From NCBI RefSeq assembly GCF_000002075.1, contig NW_004797511.1, positions 307,627 to 371,626 on the forward strand: a stretch of 64,000 bases of DNA, written 5' to 3'. The position numbers and the translations under genes are program-made. The notes below the pieces were generated by a model. The model worked only from the letters and a program-made list of their open reading frames with translations. It had not been told where the DNA came from and did not search any database. The DNA comes from Aplysia californica (taxonomy: Eukaryota > Mollusca > Gastropoda > Aplysiida > Aplysiidae). Positions 56,901-64,000 of this stretch are shown in pieces (within the stretch, counting starts at the first letter, position 1; every line of letters starts with the position of its first letter).

Positions 56901-59386
56901 AAAAGTACAGAGGTGATCAGCTGGTTATATCATTAATTCCACTCGCCTGTAAAGAAGTTATACAAAAATATGTTCATGATATTTTATTTGCAATTAGTTC
57001 AAAATGTTAAAAACAAGCAAGTCAATGCACAAACAATGTGAATCGTCAAAAAGGAAAGGTATTATTTACCCATCAAGGCAGATGACATCTGGTCTTTTTG
57101 TGTAGGAAGCTGCCAATCTTAGCGCTAGGTCATTACCCTCCGACCTGACAAATATCAAGACATTATATTTAAGCATGCAAATAATTAAGTCAGTTCTCAT
57201 AAGATCTCAAGAATATGTGTACATGTATATTTTAGTGCCTGTTACACCTGTGAGTGCAAGGCTACAAAAGCAAGATTTATAGCATTTACTAGGCAATATC
57301 CAAAATGAGTGTTGAAATCTTTTGCAACACAGCATTGATTTTGTTTGATTGGAATTACAAGTCCCCCCCCCCCTCCTTCCCCCTTTCTACCCCAGGTAAC
57401 ATTATTTCAAAAGAACATTTCATTAGTTCAAACCAAGCACCCCTGGACAATTAAAAGGATGACCACCATACAGAAAAAAAGAAAGAAGATTGTTTAAATT
57501 ATAATAAGGAACACCTTTTTAATCAATTATTGAAATGCAGCAAAAGCTTCCATAAGACACTTACCCCGAAGAGACAAAAAAACAGACGCACAGAGACTCA
57601 GGCAGCGTACTGACTAGTCGCTTGGCATATAGAGCTGTTTGTTCATTGAGAAAACCATAGCTTGAGGCGAGTTTGGACATCTGTTCTTGGCCTACACCCA
57701 CCACATGAGGATGGCAATGGCCCACTGTGAACAGACTACTTGAGTAAGTACACCTTAGTAATCTTCACAAAGATAATGAGATGAGACCTGGCAATGTGGT
57801 CATTCTATGAATATCTGGGAAGCATTATTTCATCTTGTGTCTAGGGTTTGACGACAAAGTGCCTACACAAAAATAACAAGAATTCAAGTTTGAAAATATG
57901 ATTTCAGAGTCAATCTTTTTTCTTCAACAAAATTGCATCTCCATCAAATTGTCTACCTTATGAAACAATGAAAGTTCTGCAAGTCAGTTAAAGGACGATC
58001 TAAAACATCTTTGGGGCACAGCTCACATTTAATTCTACCATGGGTGGTGGTGGTGAAGACTTGTAAGAGACTTATCTACTAATTAGAGCGTCAATATCAT
58101 CATACAAGTGGCAAATATTAAAAATGGAAATTTGGTGTACCAGCAGTGAGATCATTTACAGGAAGAAAAAAAGTAAAGCTTGAACAGTACACATTAACAT
58201 TTACAGTACCGAAGGCTCATATTATCATATAGTGAAAAGCCCCCAAGTACCGCACCGGTTTAGAGCGCTGAAGACGTGGTGGAATTTTTTTTAATTAAAA
58301 AAAACTTTGGCAGCCCAAGAAACATGCTTTAAAAATTCATAGAGGTTTATCAACCATTCAAATATCATATAGAGTGACTTCCTTTGGTATTTCCTTCGGT
58401 GCAGTGCATCCATTCGTTGTTTAATTATGTTTAGTGTGCTTGGTTATGCCGGCGCTGGCGATTTAAGTTGCAGACGGTACTGTAAGTGTTAAAGAGGTAA
58501 ACATCAAAATGGAAATAAGGCAATAAGGAGTGCCAGCTAGAAATTATCAAGAAAAAACTATTGGCATAAATAAAATTTGATAAAAATATACTAAATTGAA
58601 AAACCACAAAAGAATTTAATTTTCCATTTTAAATATTAAATTATTTGGTCCTCTGTTTTAACTCTTTCACTACCGCCAACTGTGTTTTACAGCTCATGTT
58701 ACCTCCAACGCTGGACCGCCAGCCATGTTTCACGGCTTGTCACTTACCTGTTTCAAAACCACACCTACTTTCGTAATTACTGAATCTATTTTCATATTGA
58801 TGTCACAGATAGGGCCTGGTCCACGGTAGTGAAAAAGTTAAAATTTAAATAAGTGATTTTTGCATTTTTTTAAATCACAAAGGTAATCTCTAAAAATATC
58901 TTCATCAAGTCCCAAATGCAAAGATATGATCATTTTACCCTTAGCCCTTGCTGATGCTCACCATGAGAAGTGTTGTTAACACAGTCCAAGAACTCCTGCC
59001 CAGTATCATCATACAAGTACTGCCTTGATGCTCTCAGTATCTTTAGTGGAGCAACTTCAAAATGAAGCTTGCAGGATTTACTGAAAAAAAAAGAAACAGA
59101 ATTGGGAGATTCACAGACGAAGAAAAAGGAAATGGCTTTAATTTCAAGCTTTAAAAAACATTGATTTTGAATATCTAAGAACAAACATTTTTGGGATGAA
59201 CTTTTTTTTTCCATTTCAAAATATATTTGTTTAAGTGTCCAGTGTTTATACTTTGACGAATCGGGCAAAGTGAGAAACCTACAGATTAAAAAATTAGAGT
59301 ATTTCAAAAAATGGAAATGCAACGTACCCAACAAAATCTTTCCTCATTTGCAATGTCTGCCGGAACGTCACAGGCTTCTCTGGCAT
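47822..59386 (-). CDS. ETNPPL: PLP-dependent phospho-lyase, ETNPPL/PHYKPL (AGXT2-like) family
   Basis: Thirteen exons join in perfect phase to 495 codons plus stop (human ETNPPL is 499 residues). Start ATG 59386 gives [20 protein letters not shown], aligning residue for residue with the human start; stop TGA 47824-47822. Landmarks: VGHCHP (about 60-65), [14 protein letters not shown] phosphate-binding loop (about 110-123), DGAYHG (about 136-141), [11 protein letters not shown] (171-181), [11 protein letters not shown] with Asp249 for the PLP pyridine nitrogen, TIGKPIGNG with Lys279 as the Schiff-base lysine (human K278), [11 protein letters not shown] (from 307), [14 protein letters not shown] (about 354-367). 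Class-III aminotransferase fold; family members eliminate phosphate and ammonia from phosphoethanolamine or phosphohydroxylysine. Which substrate applies here cannot be told. Oddities: DHAYHG is DGAYHG, the segment before FGGNP is several residues short, and the C-terminus is acidic ([11 protein letters not shown]). Confidence 0.93.
48055..48140 (+). mobile_element. SINE family D fragment in intron 12
   Basis: CTCAATTTAGATTATTTAGG AGGCTGG corresponds to the family D core. Confidence 0.5.
48388..48540 (-). CDS. ETNPPL: Phospho-lyase exon 12
   Basis: ATTCAG acceptor and GTGAGT donor. It encodes [38 protein letters not shown] and [12 protein letters not shown]; human equivalent MKEKRVLLSADG...PPMCFTEEDA. 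Confidence 0.93.
48640..48830 (-). mobile_element. SINE family C copy in intron 11
   Basis: Tail TTTTACTGCATTTACCACAT AATTAGGTCATGTAGTAAGT GCCG; body GAAGATTAAAGGAGTTAC and AGACAATAGATGTTAG. Stem GCATTT with AAGTGC keeps pairing through a G-U type pair. Confidence 0.8.
49326..49415 (-). CDS. ETNPPL: Phospho-lyase exon 11
   Basis: TTCCCTCAG acceptor, GTGAGT donor. It encodes [20 protein letters not shown] then KETAEILAY, phase 2 to 2. Matches GIGLFIGIDLVKD of human ETNPPL. Confidence 0.93.
50157..50311 (-). CDS. ETNPPL: Phospho-lyase exon 10
   Basis: GCTTCTAG acceptor, GTGAGC donor, phase 0 to 2. It encodes [38 protein letters not shown] and [18 protein letters not shown] lines the PLP phosphate across the dimer interface in this family. 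Confidence 0.95.
50694..51105 (-). mobile_element. SINE family A copy with target duplication (412 bp)
   Basis: Flanked by GTGCAACCCAC (50683-50693 and 51106-51116), with partial similarity beyond. Tail hairpin TGCGCTC...GAGCGCC. Lies in intron 9 of the phospho-lyase gene. Confidence 0.92.
51434..51673. mobile_element. TA-flanked MITE, copy 2 (240 bp)
   Basis: Diverged copy of 15759-15997 in the same orientation, with TA at 51432-51433 and 51674-51675 and inverted ends TGTGACTCGTGCTGACAAAA and ...TCAGCTCGCCTCACA. It lies 45 bp from the donor of exon 9, in intron 9. Confidence 0.9.
51719..51831 (-). CDS. ETNPPL: Phospho-lyase exon 9 (catalytic lysine)
   Basis: CGTTCCAG acceptor, GTATGG donor, phase 1 to 0. 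It encodes [20 protein letters not shown] then [18 protein letters not shown]. Lys279 in TIGKPIGNG is the Schiff-base lysine. Confidence 0.95.
52429..52523 (-). CDS. ETNPPL: Phospho-lyase exon 8
   Basis: TGTCTTCAG acceptor, GTAAGT donor, phase 2 to 1. It encodes [20 protein letters not shown] then [11 protein letters not shown] with Asp249 of the DEVQ motif. Confidence 0.95.
52580..53088 (-). mobile_element. tRNA-derived SINE family B copy (509 bp)
   Basis: Flanked by AAGTTTGGGTTTG (52567-52579) and AAGTCTGGGTTTG (53089-53101). tRNA-like head at the right, shared tail at the left (GGCGCTC...CATACGAGCG). In intron 7. Confidence 0.92.
53120..53285. repeat. GA-rich low-complexity tract next to a SINE
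   Basis: Interrupted GAGA/GGAGAAG repeats; reverse-strand Ser/Leu/Phe frames are artefacts. Confidence 0.9.
53550..53632 (-). CDS. ETNPPL: Phospho-lyase exon 7
   Basis: TTTTTTTCCAG acceptor, GTACGT donor, phase 0 to 2. It encodes [20 protein letters not shown] then NYFQNVY, matching [20 protein letters not shown] of human ETNPPL. Confidence 0.95.
53633..55215. other. Phospho-lyase intron 6
   Basis: No further exon. A small GC-rich patch at 53890-53970, and repeated AGTACGGA motifs at 54755-54875, suggest an undetermined short repeat. Confidence 0.5.
55222..55560 (+). mobile_element. RTE-like LINE 3' fragment in intron 6
   Basis: TGTGAAATGAAATGCCTACG gives [19 protein letters not shown], a diverged copy of [20 protein letters not shown] in the LINE at 1386-2424. 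It continues to AGCATTTCCCCTCGACATTG, matching the 3' end near 2385. Decayed; runs opposite to the host gene. Confidence 0.75.
55714..55830 (-). CDS. ETNPPL: Phospho-lyase exon 6
   Basis: CTTCCCCAG acceptor, GTAAGT donor, phase 0 to 0. It encodes [20 protein letters not shown] then [19 protein letters not shown], close to VAPTPDTYRGKY...YADEVKKII of human ETNPPL. Confidence 0.95.
56212..56308 (-). CDS. ETNPPL: Phospho-lyase exon 5
   Basis: CTGTGGCAG acceptor, GTAAGT donor, phase 2 to 0. It encodes [20 protein letters not shown] then [12 protein letters not shown]. The tyrosine of AYHG stacks on the PLP ring in this fold. Confidence 0.93.
57070..57144 (-). CDS. ETNPPL: Phospho-lyase exon 4
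   Basis: ATTTGTCAG acceptor, GTAAAT donor, phase 2 to 2. It encodes [20 protein letters not shown] then ICLD, the PLP phosphate-binding region. Confidence 0.93.
57565..57724 (-). CDS. ETNPPL: Phospho-lyase exon 3
   Basis: CTGTTCACAG acceptor, GTAAGT donor, phase 1 to 2. It encodes [40 protein letters not shown] and [12 protein letters not shown]. Confidence 0.95.
58198..58488. mobile_element. piggyBac-like TTAA MITE in intron 2 (291 bp)
   Basis: TTAA at 58194-58197 and 58489-58492. Inverted ends CATTTACAGTACCG and CACTTACAGTACCG (one mismatch in 14). Confidence 0.85.
58662..58837. mobile_element. piggyBac-like TTAA MITE in intron 2 (176 bp)
   Basis: TTAA at 58658-58661 and 58838-58841. Inverted ends CTCTTTCACTACCG and CTTTTTCACTACCG (one mismatch). 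No coding capacity. Confidence 0.88.
58962..59080 (-). CDS. ETNPPL: Phospho-lyase exon 2
   Basis: TTTTTTTCAG acceptor, GTGAGC donor, phase 2 to 1. It encodes [20 protein letters not shown] then [19 protein letters not shown], matching [20 protein letters not shown] of human ETNPPL. Confidence 0.95.
59328..59386 (-). CDS. ETNPPL: Phospho-lyase exon 1 (first coding)
   Basis: ATG at 59386; donor GTTGG|GTACGT, phase 2. A 3' splice site (CTTTCAATACAG) lies just upstream, so at least one 5' non-coding exon should exist beyond 59390. The peptide length before GKSCK equals that in human ETNPPL, which supports this start. Confidence 0.85.
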
Positions 59387-59594
59387 TCTATGTTCTGTAT
59401 TGAAAGATAAAAAAGCAACAAAAAACAATATTTTATTGACCAGAAAAGAAAAACATTACTGACACAATCACATGACAATTTAAGAAAACCAAACTCTGCA
59501 TTTGCATTCAAAATAAAAGATTTACATTGAAGAGATTATAACCACCGCGAAGGCCAATCATGATGTAGAAAAAGAGGGGTGGGGGTTTCTTTAA

Positions 59595-60633
59595 CTCATT
59601 CGCTACGTATCATTTTCGGCTTGTGGACGAATTTTTTTTCGGGAGGGCGAATGAGATGATGACTAGTGAGCAGTTAAAAGGTCTTTGGGGCCACAAATTC
59701 AAATAAATATCAACATATTATATACCAATATTTCAAGTATGGATTGTAGAATATATCTGTAATGTTTATTTATGTATTTTTCAACTTTGGTTCTTGTAAG
59801 AGGCGATTATGCAACACAATTTTGATTGGATGCGGATAAAATTTGAAAATAAAAACTTTATAATCTTTGGTGAAACTCAAAAAATATGCTGGCACCTAGT
59901 CAAATGATACATCAAAATAACCATAATGAATATAGAACTGGAAAATATTGAGAAGTTTGCAGTTATTTACATACATTCCATAATTGTACATTTGGATCAT
60001 AACATCCGAATATACTGAAAGAATTTTAAAAATTTATAATCTTGAAAAACGATCACAAACAGAAAAAAACCCACTCGTATCTTATATGGAATTATTCCGA
60101 ATTGCATTTGGAATAAACCTGTACAGGTCTTGAGTGGCACTTTTTGTGTAATTTCATTAAAAAGTAGTGATTTTGGGGAGAAAAAAATATTTTGACAATT
60201 TAGATCAAGATCCTAAATCTGGCACTCAAAAATATTGATTTCTCAATAACAGTGCATTGGCAATATGAGTCCAATCGTATCAATATTATAAAAAAGAGTC
60301 CCACACTTCTTTAGAGGGCAAAATAATAATAGATTTTGTTGTGTAAAATTACTAAGACTGGTGTCTGGGCTATAATTTTGGCATTGCGATAAAACAAAGT
60401 CGAATAAACTACGAAATTGCGTTTCAAAACTGAATCTAAACTTCCGATTTTCAGTGGAAATGTTTGACCCGGAAGTCAACATTATATTATGACCTTTATT
60501 TTAACATGGATATGTGGATTGGAATAGAATCTAAGCTAAAATTGAAGGAAGGTTCCCGAGCCGCCTAGGGCGGCTTAGTGTACTGACGGCACTTTAGCCG
60601 CGCCGCCCCCCACGGCTCGGCGTAGCGAATGAG
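59595..60633. mobile_element. piggyBac-like non-autonomous TTAA element (1,039 bp)
   Basis: Perfect 13-bp inverted ends CTCATTCGCTACG with TTAA on both sides (59591-59594 and 60634-60637). The interior is AT-rich, with a GC-rich block beside the right end (about 60555-60625). No transposase frame was seen. Confidence 0.92.
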
Positions 60634-60639
60634 TTAAGT

Positions 60640-60870
60640 AGGTGTTTTTGCACTTACACAGACACAATTTAGATCATTCAAGAGGCGAACTTCCAACCCC
60701 GCCTTTTAGGGCCAGCCTGAGTGGAGAAAGTCACATCCTTCCAGCAGAAAGATCGACATACAAATGGCACTTGATTTTACCCCCTCACCAGGAATTGCAT
60801 TCGGGTCTCCTGTGTGCGACAGGGAAGAGCCTAACATGGAGTTACCAGTTACCTGTTTGAAGCGACCCCT
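60640..60870 (+). mobile_element. SINE family D copy
   Basis: CACAATTTAGATCATTCAAG AGGCGAACTTCC, GGGCCAGCCTGAGTGG, and a later tRNA-like GAATTGCATTCGGGTCTCC. Starts directly at the right edge of the TTAA element. Confidence 0.6.
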
Positions 60871-61088
60871 CTATTTATAAAGCCAGCTGCGACAATTTAT
60901 CCCAATGAATGATGTCCCGAATGACAAAGCGATTCCTAGTTGAGAGGTGTGTAAAAACACAGGTGGTGAAGGAGAAGCCATTGAAAGAAAGTAGTGCTGA
61001 TTCTGATGACATGCTAAGCAAATAAGAAGATTCTCATTCAAACAATAGTGTGACAAGGTTATTATAATGGATTATAATTATATAATAA

Positions 61089-62336
61089 TTGCAGTTTTTT
61101 AAAGTGCCAAAGCTATGTTACAGCATGCTCTGCGCTTTACAATTTATAATCCCAGAAAACATATGGTGCAAGCTGCAGATTGCACACACTTTAAAACATT
61201 GGGGGATCGGGTTGGGTCGGTTTTCTCGCCAGATTGAGGGCGCAAAGTGGCTATCGTGGCACAAGATTGTGTATGCTGTGGCATACGAGAGAGCAAGAAG
61301 AGTCCCAGAAGACAACCCGATCCGTGCCTCAGCTGAAGGAACATCAAAAATACGCTTACAGTCCATCAACAGTTGGAGGGAAGTGGGCCGACAGAGCTCT
61401 AATAAAAACGCAGGACTAGAACATCTAATCCGAGAACCCCTGCGGCCAGTGAGTACAACTCCCCCGTGGAAGACCCCCTGCAACCTCACAATCAACTCAA
61501 AACTTGCAGTGTCTGCGACAAAAACAGATCCATCTAATATGCGACGTGAAGCAGCTCTCGAGACTGTGCGCCGATTTCCTACATCCGACCTCGATATCTT
61601 CAGTGACGGCCATGCCACTGACGGCTACAGGTTGTGTGGAGGAGGATACTGGTGTTTACACAAATCTTCTGGGAAGAAAACTTGCGTATCCGTGCCCGCG
61701 GGACTATACGGAAGCAGCTACCGAGCTGAAACTACCGCCCTGCTCCAAACAACCACGTTTTCAAAGAATCCACATCTTCACAGACTCCCAGTCAGTTGTT
61801 CAACACTTAATGTCCGGAGTGACTGCAGTTCGTACTGAGATAGAGGACAAAATGTGGACCACTATCTGCCAATGCTGTGAAATCCACGGAAACCTTCACA
61901 TACAATGGATACCAGGACATTGCGACATCTACGGGAACGACCGAGCTGACGCCCTGGCCAACAAGGGAGGCCGCCTCGACCAGTCCAACACTCCAGTCGA
62001 TATCGCGTTGTCAGCAAGCTCGTGCATCTCGCGTTACATCTTTGCCCACGCATGGGAGAAAGCGTGAGTGCACGACTCCGTCAGGGGATAGGTGAAGCCA
62101 CCACCGGAGAGGGACAAAGAGAAAGACCTTTACCGTCAGACAGAGAAGAGTGTTATCGCAGCTAAGATGCAACGCGAAGAGCCCCATCCTGCAGACGTAT
62201 CTCCATGCAATAGGCTCCGTTCCCAATGATTCCTGTCTGGCGTGTGGCATAAGTCCTGACGACCTGCAACACGCACTGTATGAGTGCCCTTCCCCCCCCC
62301 CAAATCCGGCCGATTTGACAATAAAATTGTGAGTGA
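61089..62336 (+). mobile_element. I/R1-type LINE remnant with RNase H domain
   Basis: Frame 1 (to about 61780) ends with an RNase H start: DIFSDGHATDGYRLCGGGYW and YGSSYRAETTALLQ. Another frame (61770-62066) continues with RIHIFTDSQSVVQHL and IQWIPGHCDIYGNDRADALA. The four catalytic acids of RNase H (D, E, D, D) are all readable across the two frames. A third frame (about 62150-62330) has the LINE C-terminal DSCLACGISPDDLQHALYEC zinc-knuckle-like region. RNase H downstream of RT marks the I/R1/LOA group. The RT itself is not present, so the copy is 5'-truncated, with frame changes near 61780 and 62070. Confidence 0.85.
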
Positions 62337-63095
62337 TCTCCCCTGTTTTACATGCGCGCACTTTCCGCTTGTCCTGCCTTTTTGTTAGCCTAGCCCATTC
62401 TATTCCCTTTTTCTTTTATTTAGTCCATCAATCACATCTATAGATCTGTTTTATAAATTGAGAATGTAGTTTTTCAATCTAATGTTAAAAATAAAAAGAT
62501 GAACAATAGAGTAACTCTAAGAAGTTACACATCTTCATCTTAAGTTATAATCCAACACAGTATACGAAGAGTAAACAAAGAAATAACTCAATTATACCGT
62601 AATATATTGTTTGACGAAAGAAGCAAGCTCACATCCGGAGAACCTAAATAATCAAATTTGAAATACTGTTCGAAGACGATCATAGTCTACTGCATTTATA
62701 ATAACACTGAACTGCAGGAACACGCCAACAAACAATCAAATCTGTAGAAATGGATGCGAGATGGAATGATGTCTCAGGAAAACATACAAGAAGGGATCAT
62801 AAAGTAATCTTGAAAAAAATAAAAGAAGAGAACAAGTTGGGACAACACCATGTATGAAATACATATATTGAAAAAAAAAGCATTAAATGGACCAAGTTGG
62901 CCAATAAACCCCAACTTATTTGCCCATGTGGGCCAATAAGAGCAGCCAAAGGGATTTGAAAACAACAACAACAACATCAGCGTTACAACGGGCCACTCCA
63001 TTCGCTTATTATAAACAAATCTCGAGAACGGAAACCGTTCGGAGAAATAAAGTTCAAGTTTATTTTCCCGTATGTTCGGAGAAATAGAGCCGGCC
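62337..63095. other. Gene-free stretch
   Basis: AT-rich. A short imperfect repetition of CCAAGTTGGCCAATAA at 62892-62938. No exon recognised. Confidence 0.5.
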
Positions 63096-63100
63096 TTATT

Positions 63101-63245
63101 ACAGTGGAACTCGGATTTAACGAGCTCGGATTCAACGAGATGAGATAGATTCCCCGTTTTTTTTCTTCTTTAAAATCAATAAAAGTAACCCGGATTCAAC
63201 GAGCATTTAAATTAGCGAACTCGGCTTCAACGAGGTCGCTTCCAG
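63101..63245. mobile_element. Tigger/pogo-like element end
   Basis: CAGTGGAACTCGGATTTAAC GAGCTCGGATTCAACGAG, and later CGGATTCAACGAG and CGGCTTCAACGAG. CAGTGGAA plus repeated CGGATNNAACGA is typical of pogo/Tigger terminal and sub-terminal repeats. Only one end was found. Confidence 0.55.
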
Positions 63246-63644
63246 GGTGAACAGCCCCTGCAGACGTGGCTTCGCTAATTGTTCTCCAAGAACGAACTTG
63301 ATCTATTCCTGGAAACCATTCATTGCACCTGCATCGTGAACCAGTATTTACTTAGCCGATTGCATGCGACCAATCAGCGGCCTTTTAAAATACCAACACT
63401 TGTGTTGTTGGCATGCGCACGTGTCTACTCTGGAGTGTGTCGGGGTCGGATGGGCGGCTTGCACACGTGTGGCTGTGTCAACTGTGTGTGTGTGTCGGGG
63501 AGGGGGGGAGGCACTAGCGGTCCGGGCGTTGAACGTCGCATAATATAATGTACAAACGCGTCACAGTCTTTTTTTCCCTTCGGCAACTGATCATTATTAT
63601 TACAATAATAAGCTAGTCTTGACGTAGATCTTTTTTAGTGTACA

Positions 63645-64000
63645 TTTTTAGTGTGCAGTACCTAAAGTATTTGTATTTGAGACTAAACCAGGTGCCTTAA
63701 TGACAGTGCATATGTATTTTAAACCTCCTGTTTTCTAATGTTAATAGGGCCTAAGATAAGTACGGCTAGACTGGCAGTCTTGCCGTACTTTTAAGTACGG
63801 CTAGACTTCTTGTCTTGCCGTACTTAAGTACGGGTAGACAGCCAGGCTAGCCGTACTTAAGGACGGCTTGACTGGCAGTCTAGCCGTACTTATTATTGAT
63901 TGCTGAATTGTAAATGAAATTTTTAGTTTGCAATGCCTAAAGTATTTTTGTATTTCAGACAAAACCAAAAGGTGCCTTACTGACTTGCATGTATTTGAAC
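63645..64000. repeat. Roughly 275-bp tandem duplication around a hairpin array
   Basis: TTTTTAGTGTGCAGTACCTA to GTGCATATGTATTTTAAAC (63645-63724) recurs as TTTTTAGTTTGCAATGCCTA to GCATGTATTTGAAC (63920-64000). Truncated by the window edge. Confidence 0.85.
63756..63893. repeat. Array of four palindromic hairpin units
   Basis: Four consecutive imperfect palindromes of about 33-37 bp built on AAGTACGGCTAGAC-(5 nt)-GTCTNGCCGTACTT: 63756-63791, 63789-63827, 63824-63860 and 63857-63893. Adjacent units share TTAAGTAC junctions. Confidence 0.92.

Overview
The window is eukaryotic: genes are split by GT-AG introns, intergenic DNA is AT-rich, and SINEs, LINEs, MITEs and simple repeats fill most of the space. 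The gene content (SUN-domain protein, prolyl 4-hydroxylase alpha, an ETNPPL/PHYKPL-type phospho-lyase), AGATCTAG-type arrays, long tRNA-derived SINEs and CsRn1-like LTR fossils suggest a lophotrochozoan, probably a gastropod mollusc. The species cannot be named from the sequence alone.

Layout. 1-7 kb: repeats, with a deleted RTE-like LINE (1.39-2.42 kb), a second LINE tail (3.5-3.8 kb) and a tRNA-derived SINE (5.26-5.76 kb). 7.05-8.03 kb, minus strand: the first coding exon of a collagen prolyl 4-hydroxylase alpha subunit and a probable upstream non-coding exon; the gene runs off the left edge. 10.4-12.4 kb: a GC-rich hairpin duplication and a decayed pogo/Tigger-like transposase. 14.25-32.9 kb, plus strand: a SUN-domain nuclear-envelope protein gene whose exons run in phase from 16.6 kb to the stop at 31375. 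Its introns hold a 30-bp minisatellite, several SINEs, MITEs and a 3.5-kb DNA transposon remnant. 36.2-42.1 kb, minus strand: the probable last two exons of an unidentified gene. 42.2-43.95 kb: a broken Ty3/Gypsy fossil. 46.8-59.4 kb, minus strand: a complete 13-exon gene for a 495-residue PLP-dependent phospho-lyase/aminotransferase-fold enzyme. 59.6-64 kb: a 1.04-kb TTAA element, an RNase H-bearing LINE remnant, a Tigger-like end and a palindromic hairpin array.

How the parts relate. P4HA (endoplasmic-reticulum collagen modification) and the SUN gene (LINC complex of the nuclear envelope) are divergently arranged; the phospho-lyase gene is independent of both. The clearest new pattern is in the repeats: three SINE families with different bodies share a roughly 45-nt 3' tail that folds as a hairpin, and the stem differs between families by two paired substitutions that keep it intact. 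Several mobile insertions sit within a few bases of splice sites, and at least four short elements with TTAA target duplications lie in or near the genes.
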